Shown one piece after another: positions 15,821 to 23,470 of a stretch of DNA of 33,619 bases (its first letter is position 1; every line of letters starts with the position of its first letter). The notes below the pieces were generated by a model. The model did not search any database. It was not told the origin of the DNA and saw nothing but the letters and a program-made list of their open reading frames with translations. Location: NCBI GenBank assembly GCA_015492495.1, contig WGEY01000051.1:1-33619 (forward strand), written 5' to 3'. The translations under genes were made by a program, and so were the position numbers. The stretch is from Deltaproteobacteria bacterium (GTDB lineage Bacteria > Desulfobacterota > GWC2-55-46 > DRQE01).

Positions 15821-16800
15821 AGGTACTTGTTACTGGAGCAACGGGTTTTTTAGGGGCACATGTGGTGAGGGAACTGCTGCACCGCGGATACAGCGTGATG
15901 GCCGCCTGCCGTGCATCATCGGATACCTGGCGCCTTGATGCCGTAATGGAAAGTATAGAGCTTGTCGAACTGGACCTTGTGGATACCGGATCCGTCGGCA
16001 GGGTTTTCAGCAGGCACAGGCCGGAGGCGGTTGTGCACTGCGCTGCATACGGTGTGAGCTACGGCGAAAGTGATGTGGACAGGGCCGTTGCCGTGAATAT
16101 CAAAGGGACATATGAGCTCGTGCGCGCCGCCTCGTCAAGCGGGGTTTCACGCTTTATACACACCGGTTCATGTTTTGAGTACGGGGACAAGGACCATCCG
16201 GTCGGCGAGGGCGATGTTCCGGCTCCAACGGGCATCTATGGAGCCACCAAGGTGTCGGCGACACTGATGGCACTGGCCGAGGCCGCCGGCTCCGGATTGG
16301 AGCTTGTGGTGGTACGGCCCTTCGGTATGTGGGGGTTGCTGGAGGATGTGCGGAGGCTGGTTCCGCAGGTGGTACGCGCCTGCATATGCAATACCCCTCT
16401 TGCCTTGACTGGTTGTGAACAGGTAAGGGACTACTCGCACGTATCAGATATCGCTGGGATGATGGTCTCGATATTGGGGTGCGAGGACTTTCCAAGTGGA
16501 CGTATACTGAACCTCGGAAGCGGAAGAAAGACGGTTTTGAGAGAGTTCGTCCTGAAGGTGGTCAGGACCCTTGGAGCGGATGAGCGGCTTATGCGCTTCG
16601 GAGAACTGCCGTATCGCCCGGACGAGATGCGGATGCTTGTTGCCGATACGACAAGGCTCGGGAAATACATCGATATAGGGGGGGAATCAGACGATCTCTT
16701 CAAGCAGCGTCTTTCCGAGCTTTCGCAGGAGCTCAAGGACAGGCGCTTCCAGAACATGCGCCGTGGGCGCATTTCCCGGAGTGCTCTACGGAGTTGCTGA
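15817..16800 (+). CDS. NAD-dependent epimerase/dehydratase, possible CDP-sugar 4-ketoreductase; 3' end may be frameshifted
   Basis: A 327-residue extended SDR: MKVLVTGATGFLGAHVV, HCAAYGVSYGESD, GSCFEYGDKD and YGATKVSATL (Tyr-x-x-x-Lys). It overlaps rfbH by 4 bp. In other organisms this position holds the reductase/epimerase that finishes CDP-abequose, paratose or tyvelose, so a 4-keto reduction is likely (inference). The last ~16 codons look unlike coding DNA, while another frame (16767-16844) reads on for 25 high-GC3 codons to TAA, ending in LARSDDYLQEKVV. A frameshift or assembly error near 16755-16770 may have altered the C-terminus. Confidence 0.78.
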   Translation: MKVLVTGATGFLGAHVVRELLHRGYSVMAACRASSDTWRLDAVMESIELVELDLVDTGSVGRVFSRHRPEAVVHCAAYGVSYGESDVDRAVAVNIKGTYELVRAASSSGVSRFIHTGSCFEYGDKDHPVGEGDVPAPTGIYGATKVSATLMALAEAAGSGLELVVVRPFGMWGLLEDVRRLVPQVVRACICNTPLALTGCEQVRDYSHVSDIAGMMVSILGCEDFPSGRILNLGSGRKTVLREFVLKVVRTLGADERLMRFGELPYRPDEMRMLVADTTRLGKYIDIGGESDDLFKQRLSELSQELKDRRFQNMRRGRISRSALRSC

Positions 16801-16901
16801 ACCTGGCGAGATCGGACGATTACTTGCAAGAGAAGGTCGTCTAAGCCCGCTGCCGTGGCCTTCAAATGTTGACAGGGTATGAGTTGTGGGGAGGAAGAAC
16901 C

Positions 16902-18326
16902 ATGAAGATAATAATAGCTACAGCCATAGGCAAGAATAAATCGGGAGAGTACTTCAACCTTTTTCCTTCGAGATGGTCCTGGACGAACAGATACCATACA
17001 TCGACATTTTATCCGTATGAACTCGGCTATCTGTCGAGCTTGTTGAAGAGGGACACGGACCATCACGTCAAGATGATAGACGGCAACTACATGGGTTACA
17101 CCATCAGAAAGTACTCAGATGTTTTGATAGAGGAAAGGCCGGATGTGATCGTCATGGAGGCCGACAGCCTCACGTATACCGAGGATATGGAGATGCTTAA
17201 CAGGGTCAAGGCCGCAGTGCCCGTGAGGGTCATCCTGTGCGGGCCTTACCCGAGCACCTATCCGCAACAGGCGTTGCGTGACGGTGCGGATTACGTGGCC
17301 ATCGGGGAGTTCGAGATGAGCATACTGGAGCTTGTCAAGAGCGGCTTCGATCCCGAAACCCTCGGCATATATCCCAACAGGAGAAGACCTCTTCTGGATG
17401 TCAACACCCTGCCGCTTCCCGAGAACGACGACATAAGGCGGAGAGATTACTGCAGGCTTTATGTCTGCGAATACAGGGAGGTTGAGGTGTTCGCAACGCG
17501 TGGATGCCCATCCAGTTGCAACTTCTGTGTGGCGACCAATATCTATTACGAGAAACCCAACTTCAGGATGCGCAATGTGAGGAGCGTGGTCGATGAGATA
17601 AGGTACCTTAAGGAGGACATACCGGAACTGGAGGGGATATTCTTTAATGAGGAGACACACACCGCGAACAAAAAGTATACGAAAGAGCTCTGTGACGCAA
17701 TAGTGGAGGCCGGGCTCGATGGGCTGAAGTACGAATGCATGACGAACTACTTTACCCTCGATGAAGAGCTCTTGTGCGCCATGAAGAAGGCCGGTTATTA
17801 CAAGATACGCATAGGTCTGGAGACCCTGGACATCGAGAATTCGGACATGATCTTCAGCAACAAGTGGAAGAAGGACAATGACAAGCTCTTTGAGGTGCTT
17901 GATGTGTGTCGAAGACTGGGCATCAAGGTATATGTGACCGTATCGGTCGGTACGTACGGATCTACTTCCAAGACCGATCTGGACACCTTGAATTCCCTCA
18001 AGGCGTTGTATGAGGCCGGCCTTGTCCATGATTTTCAGGTCTCCATAAACACCCCGATGCCAGGGACCCCCTTTTATGATATGGTAAAGGAAAAAGGCTA
18101 TCTTGTAAGCGAGAACCTGTGCAAGCAGAACGGTTCCACAAGTTGTGTCGTGAGCTACCCGAACTATTCGAAGGAGGAGATAGAGCGTAACTTCCGTCTT
18201 TTCCAGGAGTTCCTCGAGTATGTGACGAGGAAGAACATGGAGAATGGAGTGAATTACAGTATGTATGACACCGAGTGGGTAAAGAAGGTGCTTGAGATAA
18301 CCCCGATATCGGAGCAGTACACATAG
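16902..18326 (+). CDS. Radical SAM protein with N-terminal B12-binding-type domain
   Basis: A 474-residue class-B-like radical SAM protein. The N-terminal ~150 residues form a cobalamin-binding-type fold (VIVMEADSLTY, LCGPYPSTYPQQ, ADYVAIGEFE). The radical SAM motif CPSSCNFC uses C202, C206 and C209, followed by IFFNEETHTANKKY and IGLETLDIENS. Family members methylate unreactive carbon or phosphorus, or rearrange rings; many bind cobalamin without the DxHxxG motif, as here. GGGGAGGA lies before the ATG at 16902; an in-frame ATG at 16866 lacks such a site. The 101 bp before it show no clear promoter. Substrate unknown, perhaps a sugar of this island. Confidence 0.8.
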   Translation: MKIIIATAIGKNKSGEYFNLFPSRWSWTNRYHTSTFYPYELGYLSSLLKRDTDHHVKMIDGNYMGYTIRKYSDVLIEERPDVIVMEADSLTYTEDMEMLNRVKAAVPVRVILCGPYPSTYPQQALRDGADYVAIGEFEMSILELVKSGFDPETLGIYPNRRRPLLDVNTLPLPENDDIRRRDYCRLYVCEYREVEVFATRGCPSSCNFCVATNIYYEKPNFRMRNVRSVVDEIRYLKEDIPELEGIFFNEETHTANKKYTKELCDAIVEAGLDGLKYECMTNYFTLDEELLCAMKKAGYYKIRIGLETLDIENSDMIFSNKWKKDNDKLFEVLDVCRRLGIKVYVTVSVGTYGSTSKTDLDTLNSLKALYEAGLVHDFQVSINTPMPGTPFYDMVKEKGYLVSENLCKQNGSTSCVVSYPNYSKEEIERNFRLFQEFLEYVTRKNMENGVNYSMYDTEWVKKVLEITPISEQYT

Positions 18327-18332
18327 GACCGT

Positions 18333-19388
18333 ATGAGCGAGCTGGTAAGTATCTGTATTCCCAATTACAACATGGACCGCTTCGTCAGGGAGACGATCGA
18401 GAGCGCCTTGAACCAGAGGTATGCCGATATCGAGGTGGTCGTGGTCGATAATGACTCCACCGACTCCTCATGGAGTATAATCGAGTCTTATTCCGGTGAC
18501 GCCAGGTTCCGATGCTACAGGAACGACGGGAATATCGGCATGGTCAGGAACTGGAACAGATGCCTCGAATACTCGAAAGGTTATTACGTGATACTTCTGA
18601 GTGCCGACGATATCCTGGAACCGGTCTTTGTCGAAGAGTGCATGGCACTGTTTAAAGACTTCGACAACGTCGGATACGTTGCCACCGAATGCAACCGCAT
18701 AGACGAGACCGGCGCTGTAATGGATTACACGGACTTTTACAGGTGCAGTGGGGTCATCAAGGGTAAGGAGGAGGCGAGGCTTAATATCATAGGTTGCCAC
18801 ACCAACCCCTCGCAGATCCTGATAAGGAGGTCCTTTCTGGAGGGTATAGGCGGATTTGATGAAAGGTACGGCTGGGCCTTTGACATCGATGCCATGATGA
18901 AGTTGAACCTGGTCTCGGATGTCGGCTACATAAAGAAGAGGTTGTGCCGATACCGTATTCATTCCGGGATGAGCAGTTCGTATTACTTCAGGTCGAAGCT
19001 TGGGATAATGGAAAAATACAGGGTCAAGATGAACCTGCTCGATAACCTCCCGCCTGGTATGGAGGATTTGGAGAACTATAGGGGAGAGATGATAAAGGGA
19101 CTGGCGAGGACGTGTCTCTGTTACTCTGAGAGAGCCCTTATGGAAAAGGACTATACCCTTGCAAGGGAGTACCTAGACTTGGCCTGTTCATTCTCCGGGG
19201 AGATAAGGAGTGATTTGAGATATACCCTGATATCTTTCTTCATAGCTAATAAGGACCGGTTGCCGGTAGAAGATTACGCTGAGATCGGTGAGGTGATCGC
19301 TGCCAGGCGGAAGGAGTATGCCGAGGGCCCTCCGTATGATCTGCCGGAGGGGTCCGTGTTGTTGGAAGTGCACGGCGAAGGGGTGTAG
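18333..19388 (+). CDS. Glycosyltransferase family 2
   Basis: A 351-residue GT-A enzyme starting VSICIPNYNMDRFVRETIESA, with EVVVVDNDSTDSS binding the nucleotide and SADD (D92-D93) as the DxD-like metal site. GGFDERYGWAFDIDAMMKL is the typical catalytic-base region. The C-terminal ~110 residues are helical and charged with no membrane segment, so a soluble cytoplasmic transferase is likely. It is the only GT2 in the window and could extend the first sugar placed by Maf, or build the glycan on a nucleotide carrier. It lies 6 bp after the radical SAM gene. Confidence 0.86.
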   Translation: MSELVSICIPNYNMDRFVRETIESALNQRYADIEVVVVDNDSTDSSWSIIESYSGDARFRCYRNDGNIGMVRNWNRCLEYSKGYYVILLSADDILEPVFVEECMALFKDFDNVGYVATECNRIDETGAVMDYTDFYRCSGVIKGKEEARLNIIGCHTNPSQILIRRSFLEGIGGFDERYGWAFDIDAMMKLNLVSDVGYIKKRLCRYRIHSGMSSSYYFRSKLGIMEKYRVKMNLLDNLPPGMEDLENYRGEMIKGLARTCLCYSERALMEKDYTLAREYLDLACSFSGEIRSDLRYTLISFFIANKDRLPVEDYAEIGEVIAARRKEYAEGPPYDLPEGSVLLEVHGEGV

Positions 19389-19463
19389 CCGGACATGGAC
19401 CCGATGAGTTTTTCTGCGGTCTGGAGCATCGATGATGCCCGTGAATCCGTCAAATTACGATAC

Positions 19464-19469
19464 TATAAT
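19464..19469 (+). promoter_or_regulatory. Possible internal sigma-70 promoter (-10 TATAAT)
   Basis: A perfect TATAAT lies in the 98-bp gap before the second B12-type radical SAM gene, 17 bp upstream of its ATG, in locally AT-rich DNA. The -35 position at 17-bp spacing reads GTGAAT, a weak match. The expected start site near 19476 would leave a leader of only about 10 nt. A small inverted repeat GCATC-GAT-GATGC lies just upstream. It may be a weak internal promoter. Confidence 0.35.
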
Positions 19470-19486
19470 GAAATTTAGAGGTTGGA

Positions 19487-20965
19487 ATGAAAAGAGTAAT
19501 GCTTATCGAACCCCCGCAGTTGAGGGATTGGTCTGAGCTCAAGGGGGAGTTGGATTGCGAGCCGCCGGTGGGCCTATTGTATCTGGCCTCCGCATTGAGG
19601 GAGCACGGCCATCGGGTAGAGGTGCTCGATTGCTTCCAGAAGGGGTACGATGAAAGAAGGGGCTTCAACGGCAAGGTTCGAATCGGACTCGGCGACGAGG
19701 AGATAGCCGAAAGGATACGGGCCTTCAAGCCGGAGTTCGTCGGGATAAGCTGCATATTCTTCTTCAACGGCACAATGGCCCGTCACATCTGCAAGGTGGT
19801 GAAGGGGGTGGACAGGAAGATCACCACCATAATGGGCGGCATATACCCGACCGTCTACTCCGATGAAGTGATAAGGGATGAATCCGTAGACGTGGTGGTA
19901 AAGAACGAAGGGGAGGTGAGTATCGTCGAGATAGTCAACAAGGGCATCAGGAGCGGAATCGTGCACAACCCTTATGTGGAGGATCTCGACACCCTGCCTT
20001 TCCCGGCCAGGGACCTCATAAATATCGACGACTACCAGAGAAAGGCCTTCGGTATGACATCGGGAAGGAAGTTCACGACGGTCCTTACGTCACGCGGCTG
20101 TCCGTTCAAGTGCTCCTTCTGTTCCGCGCACAAGATGTGGACAAGAAAGACCAGGTTCAGGAGCGCCGAGAACGTCCTTAGAGAGATATCGATGCTCAAG
20201 GAGCTCTACGACATACGCGAGGTGCACTTCATAGACGAAAACATAAGCTTGAACAAGGAGCGGTTCAGGAAGATACTCAAGGGGCTCAAGGAGCTGGATG
20301 TAAAGTGGACCACCCCGAACGGGATAGCGTTGTTCACGCTGGACGAGGAGGATGTAGGACTCATGGCCGAAAGCGGCTGTTACAGCCTTGCCATGGCCTA
20401 TGAATCGGGGAACCAGGAGGTCCTTACGAATATCGTCCGTAAGCCCCTGGACCTTCAGAAGGCGAGGCGGCTTACGAGGGAGGTACAGCGCAGGGGGATA
20501 AAGACGAGGGGCTTTTTCATAATCGGGTTTCCGGGTGAGACGAAGGAGCAGATACTGGACACGATAAGGTTCGCGAACGAGCTGGAGCTGGACATGGTGG
20601 GCATGAACTGTCTGAGGCCGTACCCCCAGACCGACGTCTATGTTGAAGCAGAAAAGAACGGCATGATCAGGGGTTGCAAGGCGGATGACCTGACAACCAA
20701 GAACGCGGTGATATCCACGAGGGAGTTTTCCCCGTTCTGGATAAAGAGCATTATTGAAGCGGATAGGTTTCTCGCCCTGAACAGGAAGAGGGTCAAGCCC
20801 TTTTCGGTCTTGTTCAGGGAGATCTTTTCAAGGAACGGGATGGCCGCCGGTCTTTACGTTCTGGCCTTGGCCCTGCGTTACGGCAGGCGGATGGGCGGCT
20901 TCAGGCCGAGGAGAGGGCAATGTCGGGCGAGGGAAGAAGTTTACCTGAAAAGGCTCTTGAACTGA
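19487..20965 (+). CDS. B12-binding domain radical SAM protein
   Basis: A 492-residue protein with an N-terminal cobalamin-binding-type domain: EPPVGLLYLASALREHGH, VGISCIFFF, TIMGGIYPTVYSDEV and VVKNEGEVS, the usual class B pattern. A radical SAM core follows with CPFKCSFC (C205, C209, C212), VHFIDENISLNKERF and FFIIGFPGETKEQI. The C-terminal ~60 residues are basic. AGAGG lies before the ATG. The end overlaps the transketolase N-subunit gene by 46 bp. It is distinct from the gene at 16902. Such enzymes commonly C-methylate deoxysugars or lipids; the substrate here is not known. Confidence 0.83.
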   Translation: MKRVMLIEPPQLRDWSELKGELDCEPPVGLLYLASALREHGHRVEVLDCFQKGYDERRGFNGKVRIGLGDEEIAERIRAFKPEFVGISCIFFFNGTMARHICKVVKGVDRKITTIMGGIYPTVYSDEVIRDESVDVVVKNEGEVSIVEIVNKGIRSGIVHNPYVEDLDTLPFPARDLINIDDYQRKAFGMTSGRKFTTVLTSRGCPFKCSFCSAHKMWTRKTRFRSAENVLREISMLKELYDIREVHFIDENISLNKERFRKILKGLKELDVKWTTPNGIALFTLDEEDVGLMAESGCYSLAMAYESGNQEVLTNIVRKPLDLQKARRLTREVQRRGIKTRGFFIIGFPGETKEQILDTIRFANELELDMVGMNCLRPYPQTDVYVEAEKNGMIRGCKADDLTTKNAVISTREFSPFWIKSIIEADRFLALNRKRVKPFSVLFREIFSRNGMAAGLYVLALALRYGRRMGGFRPRRGQCRAREEVYLKRLLN

Positions 20966-21753
20966 GAGGGCACATCATAACCATGAACTGTCATGCCGGC
21001 TCAGGGCATCCAGGCGGGTCTCTTTCCGCGGTGGAGGTGGTTACCTACCTTTTCAACGAGGAGATGAACTTTTCGCCTGGGAACCTTGATGATCCGGCGA
21101 GGGACAGGTTCGTTCTTTCCAAGGGACACGCATGTCCCGTCCTGTACGCGGCGCTTGCCCAAAAGGGGTTCTTCGGTACAGAAGAGTTCAAGATGCTCCG
21201 CCATGTCGGCGGTATGCTCCAAGGGCACCCTGACAGGCTGAAAACGCCCGGTGTCGAGTTCAACTCGGGCTCTCTGGGGCAGGGTTTTTCATTCGCCCTT
21301 GGATGCGCACTTGGAGGCAAACGTGCGGGCCGCGGCTTCAGGGTGTACGTGCTTTTAGGCGACGGCGAGCTGAATGAAGGCCAGGTCTGGGAGGGCATGA
21401 TGTTCGGCGCGCACTACAGGCTTGATAATCTGGTGGCCGTTGTGGACTACAACAAGTACCAGAGCGACGACCTGTGCAGCAACGTGACCGCCCTCGAGCC
21501 GCTCGCGGAGAAGTTCACCGCCTTCGGGTGGCACACGATGGAGATAGACGGACACAGTTTCCAGGAGATAGGCGATGCCTTCAAGGAGGCCCGTACCGTG
21601 AAGGGACGCCCTTCCGTTATAATCGCGCACACCGTCAAGGGCAAGGGGATTTCCTTCATGGAGAACAACCCTGTGTGGCACGGAAGCCTCGCCCCGCAGG
21701 GCGAGGAGAGAGTCCGAGCCCTGAGGGAATGCGGTTTGGAGGATATAGGATAA
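20920..21753 (+). CDS. Transketolase, N-terminal (ThDP pyrophosphate-binding) subunit
   Basis: A 277-residue split-transketolase subunit: GSGHPGGSLSAVEV, LSKGHACPVLYAALA, and the ThDP-diphosphate/Mg motif GDGELNEGQVWE, which ends in NLVAVVDYNKYQ. GAGGAGAGGG precedes the ATG at 20920, which lies inside the previous gene; no later ATG preserves the conserved LPEKALELRGH start. With the next gene it forms a two-subunit enzyme like those in some archaea and in polysaccharide clusters. A transketolase moves a two-carbon ketol unit. In a deoxysugar cluster it may branch a 4-keto sugar instead of serving the pentose-phosphate pathway (inference). Confidence 0.88.
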   Translation: MSGEGRSLPEKALELRGHIITMNCHAGSGHPGGSLSAVEVVTYLFNEEMNFSPGNLDDPARDRFVLSKGHACPVLYAALAQKGFFGTEEFKMLRHVGGMLQGHPDRLKTPGVEFNSGSLGQGFSFALGCALGGKRAGRGFRVYVLLGDGELNEGQVWEGMMFGAHYRLDNLVAVVDYNKYQSDDLCSNVTALEPLAEKFTAFGWHTMEIDGHSFQEIGDAFKEARTVKGRPSVIIAHTVKGKGISFMENNPVWHGSLAPQGEERVRALRECGLEDIG

Positions 21754-22703
21754 TGACTACGATGAGGGAGGCCTTCGGCGAGGCCCTAATCGAGCTGGCA
21801 AGGACAAGGGATGACTTCGTGGTGCTCGATGCGGACGTGGCGGGCGGTACCGGTACGGCCGTATTCAGGGACGCCTTTCCCGACAGGTTCATCCAGTGCG
21901 CCATCGCCGAGCAGAACATGATGAGTGTGGCGGCAGGGCTCTCCACCACCGGCGTTGTACCCATAGTGACCTGTTACGCTGTCTTCGCCTCCATGCGCGC
22001 CGTAGAGCAGGCACGGAACTCCATAGCCTACCCGGAGTTCAATGTCAAGGTGATCGCAAGCCACCTGGGGCTTGATGTGGGCCCCGACGGCCCGACCCAC
22101 CAGGCCATAGAGGATATTGCGATATACCGTGCGATCCCCAACTTCAGGGTTGTTGCCCCGGCCGATCCCTTCGAGCTGAAAAAGGCCCTTCCGGTCATAT
22201 TGGATACAGAGGGGCCGGTCTACATGCGCACCGGCAGAAGCCCAATACCGTACGTCTTCGACAGGGACGTGGAGTTCGAGTTGGGCAGGGGAAAGGTACT
22301 GAGAGAGGGCATGGATATGACCATCATCGCAGTGGGTGTGATGGTGCACAGGGCGCTTGAGGCGGCCGAGATCCTCGAGGGTGAGGGCGTCTCGGCGCGC
22401 GTGGTCAACATGTCCACCATAAAGCCCATAGACCGTGAGCTCATAGCCGAATCCGCATCAAGGACAGGTGCCCTGGTTACCGCTGAGGACCATAACGTTA
22501 TCGGCGGGCTCGGGGGCGCGGTCTCCGAGGTCGTGACATCCACTGTGCCGGTGCCTGTTGAATGTGTCGGCATACGGGATCGGTTCGCCGAATCAGGTGA
22601 TCCTAATGATCTCGCGGAAAAATACGGGCTCACGGCCGAGGCCATCTGTGCTGCTGCGAAAAGGGTCCTTGAACGGAAGGCGGCCGTCTCGGCGGGTGGT
22701 TAG
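21753..22703 (+). CDS. Transketolase, C-terminal (pyrimidine-binding) subunit
   Basis: A 316-residue partner of the preceding subunit. It starts MTTMREAFGEALIELA. CAIAEQNMMSVAAGL supplies the glutamate that activates the thiamin ring, SHLGLDVGPDGPTHQ carries active-site residues, and the C-terminal domain includes VTAEDHNVIGGLGGAVSEV. Stop and start overlap as TAATG, with GGAGG about 10 nt upstream, indicating translational coupling. The frame stays open upstream to 21474, but that stretch overlaps the N-subunit and is not conserved in kind, so 21753 is chosen. DXP-synthase-like proteins share this fold, but the split arrangement and motifs favour transketolase. Confidence 0.88.
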   Translation: MTTMREAFGEALIELARTRDDFVVLDADVAGGTGTAVFRDAFPDRFIQCAIAEQNMMSVAAGLSTTGVVPIVTCYAVFASMRAVEQARNSIAYPEFNVKVIASHLGLDVGPDGPTHQAIEDIAIYRAIPNFRVVAPADPFELKKALPVILDTEGPVYMRTGRSPIPYVFDRDVEFELGRGKVLREGMDMTIIAVGVMVHRALEAAEILEGEGVSARVVNMSTIKPIDRELIAESASRTGALVTAEDHNVIGGLGGAVSEVVTSTVPVPVECVGIRDRFAESGDPNDLAEKYGLTAEAICAAAKRVLERKAAVSAGG

Positions 22704-22714
22704 AGGGGAAAGTG

Positions 22715-23470
22715 ATGAAGATGGGTGACAACAATAAGGTCGCGGTTGTAACCGGCAGCTCCAGGGGCATAGGAAGGGGGATAGCCCGTGCACTCGCTGA
22801 TGCAGGCAACCTCGTAGCCGTCACATACAACGTCAACGGAACATTGGCCGATGAGCTGGTAGAGGAGATCTCGTCCCGGGGAGGCAGGGCCATTGCGGTG
22901 CAGATGACGGTGGAAGACCGCCTGAGCGTGAGACGGGCACTTGAAGAGGTAAGGGAAAAACTCGGCCCGATCGACATACTCGTTAACAACGCGGCGATTG
23001 CACAGGAAAAGCCCTTTGAGACCATCACGGACGAGGACTGGGACCGCATGTTGACCGTGAACCTGAGGGGGGCGTTTGCGTGCTGTCAGGAGGTGTTGCC
23101 CGGGATGAAGGAAAAGGGTTGGGGGAGGATCATAAACATATCATCCATAGGCGGACAATGGGGCGGGTTCAATCAGGTCCACTACGCTGCGGCAAAGGCC
23201 GGGCTTATCAGCCTGACCATGTCGTTGGCCCGTATATACAGCAGGTACGGCATTACGTCCAATGCCGTGGCGCCCGGGCTTGTGGCGACCGACATGTCTT
23301 CGGCGGAGCTCGAGACCGACTCCGGAAGGGAAAAGGTGCGTAACATTCCCGTGGGGCGTATCGCAACGGTGGAAGAGGTGGCATGGGTCGTTGTCTTTCT
23401 GGCGGGCGAGGACTCCTCGTATATAACCGGCCAGACGATAAACGTCAACGGCGGGATGTACTTCGGATGA
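22715..23470 (+). CDS. Short-chain dehydrogenase/reductase, FabG-like
   Basis: A 251-residue classical SDR: VVTGSSRGIGRGIARALA (TGxxxGIG), DILVNNAAIAQ (NNA motif), the catalytic Ser in IINISSIGGQ, the Y-x-x-x-K in HYAAAKAGLIS, and the C-terminal TGQTINVNGGMYFG. It resembles 3-oxoacyl-ACP reductase but sits between the transketolase pair and an ATP-grasp gene, so a role in reducing a ketone of a sugar side chain is plausible (inference). GAGGGGAA precedes the ATG at 22715; a GTG at 22712 is a second possible start. It overlaps the next gene by 4 bp. Confidence 0.88.
   Translation: MKMGDNNKVAVVTGSSRGIGRGIARALADAGNLVAVTYNVNGTLADELVEEISSRGGRAIAVQMTVEDRLSVRRALEEVREKLGPIDILVNNAAIAQEKPFETITDEDWDRMLTVNLRGAFACCQEVLPGMKEKGWGRIINISSIGGQWGGFNQVHYAAAKAGLISLTMSLARIYSRYGITSNAVAPGLVATDMSSAELETDSGREKVRNIPVGRIATVEEVAWVVVFLAGEDSSYITGQTINVNGGMYFG

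Noticed and set aside
21474-21752. Extended N-terminus of the transketolase C-subunit
   Set aside because: The stretch overlaps the N-subunit gene, is arginine- and glutamine-rich without family similarity, and the TAATG-coupled ATG at 21753 has GGAGG upstream.
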